Counted from the first letter of the stretch, positions 1 to 6,945 are shown. The stretch: DNA of 8,136 bases from Tetragenococcus sp041859945 (GCA_041859945.1 JBFLGC010000078.1:1-8136); one strand, 5' to 3'. Numbers and translations: made by a program. The notes: generated by a model from the letters alone, not told the origin.

Positions 1-938
1 GCCAAAACCAGATGGAAGCCTTTCTGGTAAGTCAAACGGCTGACTACCGCAATCAGTGGAACTTCTGGATCGATCGCAAGACCCATCTCTTCTTGTAAAG
101 CGGCCTTATTTTTTGCCTTGCCAGAAAGATCAGCGACTGAATAATGATATGGTAAGGAAGCATCTGTTTCTGGATCATTGATATCATAATCAATGCCATT
201 GACGATGCCACTGAGCTTGCCACTTTCCATCCGCAAAATGACGTCGAGTCCTGATCCAAATTCAGGCGTTTGGATCTCTTGGGCGTAAGACGGACTGACT
301 GTCGTGACCCGATCAGCATAAAGGATCCCGGCTTTCATAAAATTCACCGCATCACCCATCCGGATGGTCCCATCATCATAGCGCTCAGTCCCCATACCAA
401 ATAAATCTGGCAAGATGTCAGCACCATACCAACCTTGAAACTCGATATTATGGATCGTTAAAACCGTCTTGATCGTACGGTAAGCTGCGATCCAACGATA
501 TTTTTCTTTTAATAAAAAGGGGATCAGCGCCGTATGATAATCATTGACATGCAAAATATCTGGGATAAAAGCGATTTTTTCCATCAGTTCGATGACAGCC
601 ATTTGGAAGAAGGCAAACCGTTCGCCATCGTCATAATAGCCATATAAGCCTTCCCGACCAAAATAGTAAAGATTATCGATGAAGTAATAGGTCACGCCTT
701 GATATTCCAAGCGTTTGACACCACAATACTGCTTGCGCCAGCCTACTTCTACGATAAAATCAAAAACATCCTCGCATTGATCCTGCCATTTAGCTGCCAT
801 ATTAGTGAAATAAGGCAAGACGACGATCGTATCGATGCCTTTTTTAGTCAATTCTTTAGGCAAGGCAGCTGCTACATCGCCTAAACCACCCGTTTTAAAA
901 AAAGGGGCACATTCAGCTGCTGTAAAAAGAACTTTCAT
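1..938 (-). CDS. glgA: Glycogen synthase (ADP-glucose type, GT5), 3' end cut off by the window
   Basis: Transfers glucose from ADP-glucose to the non-reducing end of an alpha-1,4-glucan in the cytoplasm. I translated the minus strand from the ATG at 938-936 and the frame stays open to the window edge, giving 312 residues of an expected roughly 475-480. Visible motifs: KTGGLGDV at residues 15-22 (N-terminal nucleotide-sugar binding loop with the conserved lysine), HVNDYHT at 130-136, TIHNIEFQG at 162-170, KAGILYADRVTTVSPSYA at 202-219, VNGID at 246-250, and VSRLTYQKG at 299-307, the start of the second Rossmann domain. The motif usually written NDWHT has Tyr for Trp here. The start is fixed by AGGAGG at 950-945, six bases upstream. 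The ATG shares one base with the glgD stop (TAATG), so translation is probably coupled. The C-terminal catalytic half is not visible, so integrity of the whole gene cannot be judged. Confidence 0.96.
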   Translation of the reverse strand, partial: MKVLFTAAECAPFFKTGGLGDVAAALPKELTKKGIDTIVVLPYFTNMAAKWQDQCEDVFDFIVEVGWRKQYCGVKRLEYQGVTYYFIDNLYYFGREGLYGYYDDGERFAFFQMAVIELMEKIAFIPDILHVNDYHTALIPFLLKEKYRWIAAYRTIKTVLTIHNIEFQGWYGADILPDLFGMGTERYDDGTIRMGDAVNFMKAGILYADRVTTVSPSYAQEIQTPEFGSGLDVILRMESGKLSGIVNGIDYDINDPETDASLPYHYSVADLSGKAKNKAALQEEMGLAIDPEVPLIAVVSRLTYQKGFHLVL

Positions 939-2080
939 TATTTTCCTCCTAAGATATCTTCAGTCACATTGATTCCTTTTTGAATGACGATCGGTTTTTC
1001 TTTCGTCCCAACGATCCGGACGCCATGAGCGACATGAACATTTTTGTCCAAAATAGCATGGTCCACAATCGCATTTGTCTCGATCTTGGCACTAGGGAAC
1101 AAGATCGAAGCTTCCACTTTGGCACCTTCTTCAACAATGGCATCCCGTCCAACTAACGAATTTTCTACTTGGCCTTCAATGATACAGCCTGTGGCAAACT
1201 GGCTATTATTAACGACGGAAGATTTTGTATAATAAGTCGGTACTTCATTCTTGATTTTAGTATACACTTTTTGGCTCGAATAAAGCAGTGAATTGAACTT
1301 TTGATTATCGAGCATATCCATATTGGCATTATAGTAAGAAGAAATGTCAAAAATATTACTCAAATAGCCAGTGTATTCATAGGCATTTGTATTGTGATCG
1401 ATGCGTTGGCGCAAGGACCCTTCGATAAAGCCATAGGTACCTGAAGCCTTCTTTTCCTCTAGGATCTCCATCAATAAATCTGTTCGCAAGATAAAGATAT
1501 CTGTACACAAATTAACGATCTCGCTTAATTCAATCTTATTGGCTACTTTTTTGTCTGCGATCGTATGTTCATCATCCAACTGTAGCACGATATCCCCTTG
1601 ATAAACGATTTCTTTAGGGACTTTTTTATAGACCACCGTCATGTCACAATCACGACTTTGATGGATCTGAAGTAAGGCTCGTAAATCGATATTGCATAAG
1701 ATATTGCTATTCATATACACGGTATACTCCGATTTTGATTTACGTAAATAATCTAAAACCACATCATAATAGCCCGCGTTGTTGTCGCCACGATCAGAAA
1801 AGTCTGAATAATTGTGCATAAAGAAGCGATTTTGCACACCATCAAGGTTCCATTCGTTCCCGCCACCGATATGATCGAATACCGAACGTAATTCCCCGTT
1901 ATTAAAAATCATAAAGACCGATTTCACATTGGCATTAGCGATATTGGATAAATTAAAGTCGATCAAGCGATATTTCGCATCAAAAGGTAAGGTCGAGATC
2001 GGGCGGTGTTCAATAAGTGGCATCAAATCCTCATAACGCCGTAGGTTACCGATGATAGCTGCCATTTTATTAGTCTTCAT
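938..2080 (-). CDS. glgD: GlgD, non-catalytic/regulatory subunit of ADP-glucose pyrophosphorylase
   Basis: A 380-residue paralogue of GlgC. Shared fold markers are LPFDAKYRLIDFNLSN (residues 31-46) and a C-terminal hexapeptide-repeat (left-handed beta-helix) region from about 290 to 370. The catalytic signatures have eroded. The glycine-rich GGxGTRL nucleotide loop is replaced by IGNLRRYEDL (10-19), the SGDH motif by NSNILCNID (124-132), and no FEEKP-type motif is seen. In Geobacillus and Streptococcus, GlgD has little activity alone but forms a heteromer with GlgC and changes its kinetics; that role is inferred here. The start at 2080 is supported by GGAGTG at 2093-2088, seven bases upstream. 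The gene begins inside the last codons of glgC (11-nt overlap), and its stop overlaps the glgA start. Met6 (ATG at 2065) is a possible but less well placed alternative start. Confidence 0.95.
   Translation of the reverse strand: MKTNKMAAIIGNLRRYEDLMPLIEHRPISTLPFDAKYRLIDFNLSNIANANVKSVFMIFNNGELRSVFDHIGGGNEWNLDGVQNRFFMHNYSDFSDRGDNNAGYYDVVLDYLRKSKSEYTVYMNSNILCNIDLRALLQIHQSRDCDMTVVYKKVPKEIVYQGDIVLQLDDEHTIADKKVANKIELSEIVNLCTDIFILRTDLLMEILEEKKASGTYGFIEGSLRQRIDHNTNAYEYTGYLSNIFDISSYYNANMDMLDNQKFNSLLYSSQKVYTKIKNEVPTYYTKSSVVNNSQFATGCIIEGQVENSLVGRDAIVEEGAKVEASILFPSAKIETNAIVDHAILDKNVHVAHGVRIVGTKEKPIVIQKGINVTEDILGGK
945..950 (-). promoter_or_regulatory. glgA Shine-Dalgarno inside the glgD tail
   Basis: AGGAGG lies six bases upstream of the glgA ATG. 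It sits inside the last codons of glgD, where it encodes the Gly-Gly of the terminal LGGK. Ribosomes finishing glgD would stop exactly on the glgA start, because the stop and start overlap as TAATG. Confidence 0.85.
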
Positions 2081-3212
2081 ACGATTTCACTCCAATCACT
2101 TCAGAATAACCCACAACTTCTATTTCTTTTTCACCATCGATAACCGCATTGTCGCCAATGATGGCATTTTCACCGATAATGGCGCGATTGATTTTAGCAT
2201 TTTTGCCGATCGTAGCCCCAGACATGATCACACTGTCGGTAACTTGAGCGCCTTCTTTCACTTGAACATCTTCAGATAGAATACTATGGCCCACCACGCC
2301 TGCAATATAACAACCGTCACAAATCAAAGAATCTGAAGCCGAGCCAGTTTCGGTAATGAAATGTGGCGGGGCAATTTGGTTTTTCGAATAAATACGCCAG
2401 GCTTTATCGCGGATATCCAGCTCCATTTTAGGATTCAAAAATTCCATATTCGCTTCCCACAAGGAGTCGATCGTACCGACATCTTTCCAATAACCTTTAA
2501 ATCGATAAGCAAAGACGTTTTCTCCACTATCTAGGTAGGCAGGAATTACATGTTTCCCGAAATCACTCATGGCACTATCTTTCGAAAAACTCGTATTCAA
2601 AACTTTTCGCAAACGGCTCCAATTGAAGATATAAATCCCCATCGATGCCAAATTGTTTTTGGGATGTTCTGGCTTTTCTTCAAATTCGATAATGCGATCA
2701 TTTTCGTCAGTATTCATAATCCCAAAACGTGACGCCTCTTTCATGGGGACTTCGATCACAGCAACCGAAAGTGAAGCATTATTACGTTTATGATTGGCTA
2801 ACATATCTTCATAATCCATCTTGTAAATATGATCCCCCGATAAGATCAGTACATATTGCGGATCGAGTTGGTCGATATAGCCAATATTTTGATAAATAGC
2901 ATGGGCTGTGCCTTCAAACCACTTGCTACCTTCAGAGCTCGAATAAGGCTGTAAAATCGTGACGCCGGCATTGATACCGTCTAAGCCCCAGCTTGCCCCA
3001 TTACCGATATGACCGTTTAATGCTAAAGGCTGATACTGTGTCACGACACCCACATTTTTAATACCTGAATTGGCACAGTTACTCAATGTAAAATCGATGA
3101 TGCGATATCTGCCGCCAAAAGGAACGGCAGGTTTAGCAATATTTTGCGTTAGTTTTCCCAAACGTGTCCCTTGTCCACCAGCCAAAATCATGGCTACCAT
3201 TTCTGTTTTCAT
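2070..3212 (-). CDS. glgC: Glucose-1-phosphate adenylyltransferase (ADP-glucose pyrophosphorylase), catalytic subunit
   Basis: Makes ADP-glucose and pyrophosphate from ATP and glucose-1-phosphate, the first committed and usually allosterically controlled step of bacterial glycogen synthesis. The 380 residues are full length for the Gram-positive family. Seen in order: AGGQGTRLGKLT (11-22, nucleotide loop), PFGGRYRIIDFTLSN (31-45), SGDHIYKMDY (125-134, with the metal-binding Asp127), FEEKP (177-181, glucose-1-phosphate region), and GYWKDVGTIDSLWEANM (240-256). From about 290 to 375 there is a left-handed beta-helix with repeats such as GATIGKNAKI and GENAIIGDNAVI. All key catalytic motifs are intact, in contrast to GlgD. 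The gene starts 28 bases after the glgB stop and overlaps glgD by 11 bases. Its ribosome binding region is unusual (see the separate entry). Confidence 0.97.
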   Translation of the reverse strand: MKTEMVAMILAGGQGTRLGKLTQNIAKPAVPFGGRYRIIDFTLSNCANSGIKNVGVVTQYQPLALNGHIGNGASWGLDGINAGVTILQPYSSSEGSKWFEGTAHAIYQNIGYIDQLDPQYVLILSGDHIYKMDYEDMLANHKRNNASLSVAVIEVPMKEASRFGIMNTDENDRIIEFEEKPEHPKNNLASMGIYIFNWSRLRKVLNTSFSKDSAMSDFGKHVIPAYLDSGENVFAYRFKGYWKDVGTIDSLWEANMEFLNPKMELDIRDKAWRIYSKNQIAPPHFITETGSASDSLICDGCYIAGVVGHSILSEDVQVKEGAQVTDSVIMSGATIGKNAKINRAIIGENAIIGDNAVIDGEKEIEVVGYSEVIGVKSYED

Positions 3213-3240
3213 AGGATCGGTGTTACCACCTTTCCTCCCT
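3213..3240 (-). promoter_or_regulatory. glgC ribosome binding region with GNRA-capped mini-hairpin
   Basis: The strongest Shine-Dalgarno match, AGGGAGG at 3240-3234, directly follows the glgB TGA but ends 21 bases before the glgC ATG, which is too far for normal initiation. Between them is GGTG (3230-3227), GTAA (3226-3223), CACC (3222-3219): a perfect 4-bp stem with a GNRA tetraloop. If it folds, the effective spacing becomes nine bases (AAA plus GATCCT). The alternative is the weaker GGTGG at 3230-3226, with 13 bases of spacing, which the hairpin would hide. Confidence 0.55.
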
Positions 3241-5133
3241 TCAAGTTCGATTTTTTTGTAACTTGATTGCTTTTGGTCGAATGATCAGTGCCCCTAAAGC
3301 TGGTACAATCGTTTGGATCTGTTGTTCATATTGCTTAAATGGTTGCTTAAGGGTCTCCTGATCTGGATTTTTTTGCGTCCAAGTCCCCCCAAATTCTTTC
3401 ATTTCCGTATTGAGTACTTCGGTATAAGTTCCTGGATAAGGCACACCGATCGCAAAATCGTGGCGTTCGACCGGTGTCATGTTCAAAACGACAATCAAGA
3501 AATCTTTTTTGCGTTTCCCTTGTCGGATAAAAGTCAAAATCGACTGATCCCGATTATCAGCATCGATGATTTCAATGGTATCGCTGCTTCCTTCTAACTC
3601 CCATAAAGCCCGTTCGTCATGATATAATTCATTTAAAGTCTTTGTGAAAACCTGCATGTCATGGTTCATAGGATCCTCTAGATCGACCCATTCCAAGCCC
3701 TCATCATATTTCCACTCTAAAAATTGGCCCCACTCACTGCCCATAAATAACAACTTTTTACCAGGATGAGTTATCAAGTAAGTATACATATTGCGTAGCT
3801 GCGCAAATTGCTTGTAGCGATCGCCCCACATCTTATGCATCAAACTCTTTTTACCATGGACGACTTCATCATGAGAAAATGGTAGGATATAATTTTCACC
3901 CATCATATACATGAATGAAAAAGTCATTAGGTTGAAATTATCTTTCCGAAACAGTGGATCCATTTCATAGAATTTCAAAATGTCATTCATCCACCCCATA
4001 TTCCACTTGTAGTCAAAGCCAAGTGCGCCAGTTTCGATAGGACCCGTTATCTTTGTCTCTGAGCTACTTTCTTCGGCTATCATTAGCACATCAGGATGAG
4101 CAAATTTGATGACAGCGTTTAATTTTTGTAAGAAATAAAAGCCTTCAAAATTACGATTGCCACCTTCATGATTTGGTTTCCAAGGTCCCTCATCATAATC
4201 TAAGTACAACATACTAGAGACTGCATCGACACGGATTCCATCGATATGATACATTTCGATCCAAAAAAGAGCACTTGAGATCAAGAAACTTTGCACTTGC
4301 GGCTTACCTAAATCAAAACAAATCGTGCCCCAACGATTATTCTTGGCCCGGTCAAAATCCGCATATTCAAAGGTCGGCGTGCCATCATAATAGGGTAAAG
4401 CATCTTCATTGGCACAATAGTGGGCCGGCACCCAATCAATAAAAACACCGATATTGTTCAAATGACAACTTTCAACAAATTCCTGTAACTCTTCTGGCGT
4501 GCCATAATAAGAAGATAAAGCAAAATAACCCGTCGTCTGATAGCCCCACGACATACCTAAAGGGTGTTCCATAAGTGGCATGAATTCGATATGAGTGTAG
4601 CCCATTTCTTTCACATAAGGGATCAACTCCCGCGATAAATCAGAAAATCGATAAGGCGTACCATCGGCCTTGTGGCGCCAAGAGCTAGCATGAACTTCAT
4701 AGATATTGATGGGACGTTGAAAACTATGACTCCTTTTTTGCCGACCTCGCCAAAGGCCGTCTTTCCACTTCTTTTCTTCAATGGTATGCAAAACAGCCGC
4801 CGTCCCCGGGCGCTTTTCAAAGCGAATAGCAAAAGGGTCAAGCTTCATGAGGGTATTGCCAGTTGCTTGTTTCACCTTGAATTTATAGAGTTGGCCTTCT
4901 TTAGGCAAGTCGGTCTTGATTTCCCAAATACCAGAAGACTCACGCAGGACCATGGGTAAAGAATCTTCCCATTGGTTAAAATCACCCACAAGCCAAACCA
5001 CTTGAGCATGCGGCGCCCAAACTCGAAAAATATAACCGTTCTCTTCTTTTTGAACACCTAAAAAGTGTTGGGCGTAAAAATTTTCACCACTCAGAAAATG
5101 CTGTTCTGCTTTTAAACGTTCACTCTTCTCCAA
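3241..5133 (-). CDS. glgB: 1,4-alpha-glucan branching enzyme (GH13)
   Basis: Introduces alpha-1,6 branches into glycogen by cutting and transferring alpha-1,4 chains. The 630 residues match the shorter Gram-positive form with one N-terminal CBM48-like module (about 22-110, with WAPHAQVVWLVGDFNQW at 39-55); the E. coli type has an extra N-terminal domain. GH13 regions are all present: DWVPAH (233-238), GIRVDAV (299-305, nucleophile Asp303), IAEES (352-356, acid/base Glu354) and LPFSHDEV (417-424, Asp422). The C-terminal beta domain runs from about 515 to 620. The start codon is TTG (5133-5131), chosen because AAGGGGG at 5150-5144 lies ten bases upstream and the N-terminal sequence fits the family; the next in-frame Met (residue 96) would remove most of the CBM48 module. 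It is the first gene of the glg operon and ends 28 bases before glgC. Confidence 0.97.
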   Translation of the reverse strand: MEKSERLKAEQHFLSGENFYAQHFLGVQKEENGYIFRVWAPHAQVVWLVGDFNQWEDSLPMVLRESSGIWEIKTDLPKEGQLYKFKVKQATGNTLMKLDPFAIRFEKRPGTAAVLHTIEEKKWKDGLWRGRQKRSHSFQRPINIYEVHASSWRHKADGTPYRFSDLSRELIPYVKEMGYTHIEFMPLMEHPLGMSWGYQTTGYFALSSYYGTPEELQEFVESCHLNNIGVFIDWVPAHYCANEDALPYYDGTPTFEYADFDRAKNNRWGTICFDLGKPQVQSFLISSALFWIEMYHIDGIRVDAVSSMLYLDYDEGPWKPNHEGGNRNFEGFYFLQKLNAVIKFAHPDVLMIAEESSSETKITGPIETGALGFDYKWNMGWMNDILKFYEMDPLFRKDNFNLMTFSFMYMMGENYILPFSHDEVVHGKKSLMHKMWGDRYKQFAQLRNMYTYLITHPGKKLLFMGSEWGQFLEWKYDEGLEWVDLEDPMNHDMQVFTKTLNELYHDERALWELEGSSDTIEIIDADNRDQSILTFIRQGKRKKDFLIVVLNMTPVERHDFAIGVPYPGTYTEVLNTEMKEFGGTWTQKNPDQETLKQPFKQYEQQIQTIVPALGALIIRPKAIKLQKNRT

Positions 5134-5143
5134 ATTAAAGATT

Positions 5144-5150
5144 CCCCCTT
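5144..5150 (-). promoter_or_regulatory. glgB Shine-Dalgarno for a TTG start
   Basis: AAGGGGG ends ten bases upstream of the TTG at 5133-5131 and is the reason for choosing that start. Nearly the same sequence, AAGGGGGAT, precedes the phospholipase D-like gene at 6959-6951. Confidence 0.75.
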
Positions 5151-5175
5151 TACTTTTTTCTCTTATTTTAATTTA

Positions 5176-5186
5176 ATTATAGCATA
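5176..5186 (-). promoter_or_regulatory. Probable glg operon promoter (extended -10)
   Basis: The minus strand reads TATGCTATAAT, a perfect TATAAT with the TGn extension at the correct place. The -35 region at normal spacing is poor (CGTTTA at 5204-5199, 17-bp spacer), which fits extended -10 promoters that rely on an activator or on the TG element. Transcription would start near 5169, leaving a leader of about 35 bases before the glgB TTG. Confidence 0.65.
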
Positions 5187-5207
5187 TTTTTAATCACTTA
5201 AACGAAA

Positions 5208-5221
5208 ATTGTCTCAACAAT
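5208..5221. promoter_or_regulatory. Dyad ATTGT-N4-ACAAT, possible operator
   Basis: Perfect 5-bp inverted repeat ATTGT-CTCA-ACAAT, centred about 45 bases upstream of the predicted glgB transcription start and just above the weak -35. The TTGT-N4-ACAA layout resembles operators of GntR/HutC-type sugar regulators such as TreR. The assignment is an inference, as no regulator gene lies in the window. Confidence 0.35.
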
Positions 5222-5241
5222 CAGAAAATAATTTATCTGTA

Positions 5242-5263
5242 TGTAAGCGAAAACATTTTTCGC
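5242..5263. promoter_or_regulatory. cre-like site overlapping a perfect 7-bp dyad
   Basis: TGTAAGCGAAAACA (5242-5255, plus strand) matches the simple CcpA consensus TGNAANCGNTNNCA at all fixed positions but one (A for T at position 10). It overlaps GCGAAAA-CAT-TTTTCGC (5247-5263), a perfect 7-bp inverted repeat with a 3-bp spacer. The cre-like site is 73-86 bases upstream of the predicted transcription start, a place more typical of activation than of road-block repression. CcpA control is inferred from the motif only. Confidence 0.45.
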
Positions 5264-5556
5264 CAAAGTGATAATTTCAAATCGATTTTCACAAAGAAAC
5301 ATTTTTTTATGATTTCCATTTCTTTTCATTTTCCTGATTATATTCCTATTTATCAAGCTTTCATTAAATAAACTGTTTTCATATTTTTCATTTTCTTTAA
5401 ATTTATTTCATTTTTGAACAAATTGTTTTCGCAGTAACAAAAAATCCTTTTTAAATCAAACTAATTAAATAACATAAAAATTTCTCATCTTAGAAAACCA
5501 TTACATTAAAAGCAGAAAAAAACAGACATTCTTCGTATGATTGGGTCCTATATTTT

Positions 5557-6945
5557 TTAGAGGAGCCGTTCAAAAAGTCTAGCGAGCGGTCGTATCAGTA
5601 AAATGATAGCGTGTTTCCAGCGCGATTCCGACTGTTTTTGAGCGAAATTCGCCAACTCACAATCAGGAAGATAGGTTTTTTTGACAACATCAGTGATCTC
5701 ATTTGCCAATTCCTCACTTTTGATCAAAAGCATGGATTCAGTATGAAGATTCGCACTTCTAGGGTCGATATTAAACGTACCTACAGCACTATAGTTATGA
5801 TCTGTGACCAAGGTCTTTGTATGGAGCGAACTTGCTTTAGATTGATACTCATAAAGATCGATAGGAGCGGCCATCAGCCTTGCTCGTTGATTTTGATAAC
5901 CAGCTTGTGCTAACAAATTTGGACTTACTTTTATACCATTTGTGATCAGCACTTTTTCTGGCGCAGCAAACTGGTACTTTTCCATATCTTTTTGCATCCA
6001 ATGATCCATGATCACATAAGGGCTTTGCCACAAAATAGTTGCTTCAGCCGCCGCCGACATATCTACTAGTGACTGCCAAACGACTGGTTCTTTATAGAAT
6101 CGGTTGACACCATTATGAATAAAACTGCCTTGCTCTATTTTTACCGAACGTTCCCACCAATCGATTTCTTGATCCAAATAAGCAGGCGTTTGATGGTAGT
6201 CTTGATAAAGTTGGGCTAAGTGATCCTCCGTTTTTCTAATAGAAGCTTCTGTTGCCAAAGCTGAAATCGCGGATTTTGGTTCTTTGCTCCCCTTAAATTG
6301 CCATAGTTCATTAAAATAAGCACTGATTTGTTGCACGAGACCTACTGTTTTCTTTTCTGTTCCCAAAAGCATTAAGTCGCGATCAAAAGAGGTAGTTTTT
6401 ATTGAACCAGCTTCGCTGAAATATCTGTCACCAATATTTCTCCCGCCACTCATGGCGTGTTTTCCATCCACAATGATCATTTTTTCATGCAGACGATTTT
6501 GCAAAGTCCAAGGTTTAGCCAGATCAAGAGGCTCATAAAAACGAAAGGAAATATTAGGATGCGCCTGAAAAGCTTGGATAACTCTGATATCACTGATCAT
6601 CCCATGCATCAGCCCATCCATCAAAAAACGTACGTGTACGCCCCGATCGGCCGCATTTAAAATAGCCGCATAGAAAACAGCTACCGACTTACCTCCTTGC
6701 ATGGAAAAATAAGCAATATCTAAACTCGTTTCCGCCGAATCGATCAAATCCAATCGCGCTCGCCATGCTTCCTTGATATCATCGACTAAAACGCCTCGTT
6801 CATCGGTCTGAATAAGCGCTTGTGCCTGCTGGCTTTTTCTTTTGGGTGGGACGATACAAAAGAATAATACCCCCATCACTAAAAAATAGATCAAATAAAA
6901 TTTAAGAAAAGAATGTATATTTGTTTTGATTCCTCTCTTGAGCAT
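5557..6945 (-). CDS. Membrane-anchored phospholipase D family protein, cardiolipin synthase C-like
   Basis: A 462-residue protein with two complete HKD catalytic motifs. The first is H153-x-K155-x4-D160 in LHEKMIIVDGKHAMSGGRN, followed by IGDRYF. The second is H375-x-K377-x4-D382 in LHTKTLVTDHNYSAVGTFN, followed by IDPRS. The phrases GGRNIGDRYF and GTFNIDPRS resemble ClsC/YmdC of E. coli, which makes cardiolipin from phospholipids; a phosphatidyl-transfer or hydrolytic role on membrane lipids is inferred. Residues about 14-33 form one hydrophobic segment (FLKFYLIYFLVMGVLFF), so the protein is likely anchored by its N-terminus, unlike the two-helix N-terminus of classical Gram-positive Cls. 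The start at 6945 is ATG with AAGGGGG seven to eight bases upstream. The gene stands alone, with its own -10 and a terminator upstream. The exact substrate cannot be read from sequence. Confidence 0.88.
   Translation of the reverse strand: MLKRGIKTNIHSFLKFYLIYFLVMGVLFFCIVPPKRKSQQAQALIQTDERGVLVDDIKEAWRARLDLIDSAETSLDIAYFSMQGGKSVAVFYAAILNAADRGVHVRFLMDGLMHGMISDIRVIQAFQAHPNISFRFYEPLDLAKPWTLQNRLHEKMIIVDGKHAMSGGRNIGDRYFSEAGSIKTTSFDRDLMLLGTEKKTVGLVQQISAYFNELWQFKGSKEPKSAISALATEASIRKTEDHLAQLYQDYHQTPAYLDQEIDWWERSVKIEQGSFIHNGVNRFYKEPVVWQSLVDMSAAAEATILWQSPYVIMDHWMQKDMEKYQFAAPEKVLITNGIKVSPNLLAQAGYQNQRARLMAAPIDLYEYQSKASSLHTKTLVTDHNYSAVGTFNIDPRSANLHTESMLLIKSEELANEITDVVKKTYLPDCELANFAQKQSESRWKHAIILLIRPLARLFERLL

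Larger units (their letters stand above)
5134..5556. other. AT-rich intergenic region upstream of glgB
   Basis: A 423-bp gap between the stop of the phospholipase D-like gene and glgB, much richer in A and T than the genes around it. Besides the promoter and dyads listed separately it holds five TTTCAT motifs on the plus strand (5324, 5359, 5377, 5386, 5406) and an AACAA-A-TTGTT palindrome at 5417-5427. No convincing terminator is seen for the upstream gene: T-rich runs follow only weak stems, for example TTTCT/AGAAA at 5496-5481. Read-through into glgB is therefore possible. No confident gene is seen in it. Confidence 0.6.

Noticed and set aside
3313..3597. Plus-strand 94-codon open frame inside glgB; similar frames lie opposite the phospholipase D-like gene (5611-5913) and glgB (4672-4959).
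   Set aside because: They are antisense shadows of well-supported genes, with no ribosome binding site or recognisable protein features.
5368..5382. TGAAAACAGTTTAT on the minus strand (5382-5369) as a second cre site.
   Set aside because: It misses the central CG and the conserved CA end, giving three mismatches to the simple consensus, which is common by chance in AT-rich DNA.
5476..5496. TTTCT/AGAAA stem followed by TTTTT on the minus strand, as a terminator for the phospholipase D-like gene.
   Set aside because: Five pairs, four of them A-T, are too weak for a convincing intrinsic terminator, and it lies about 60 bases from the stop.
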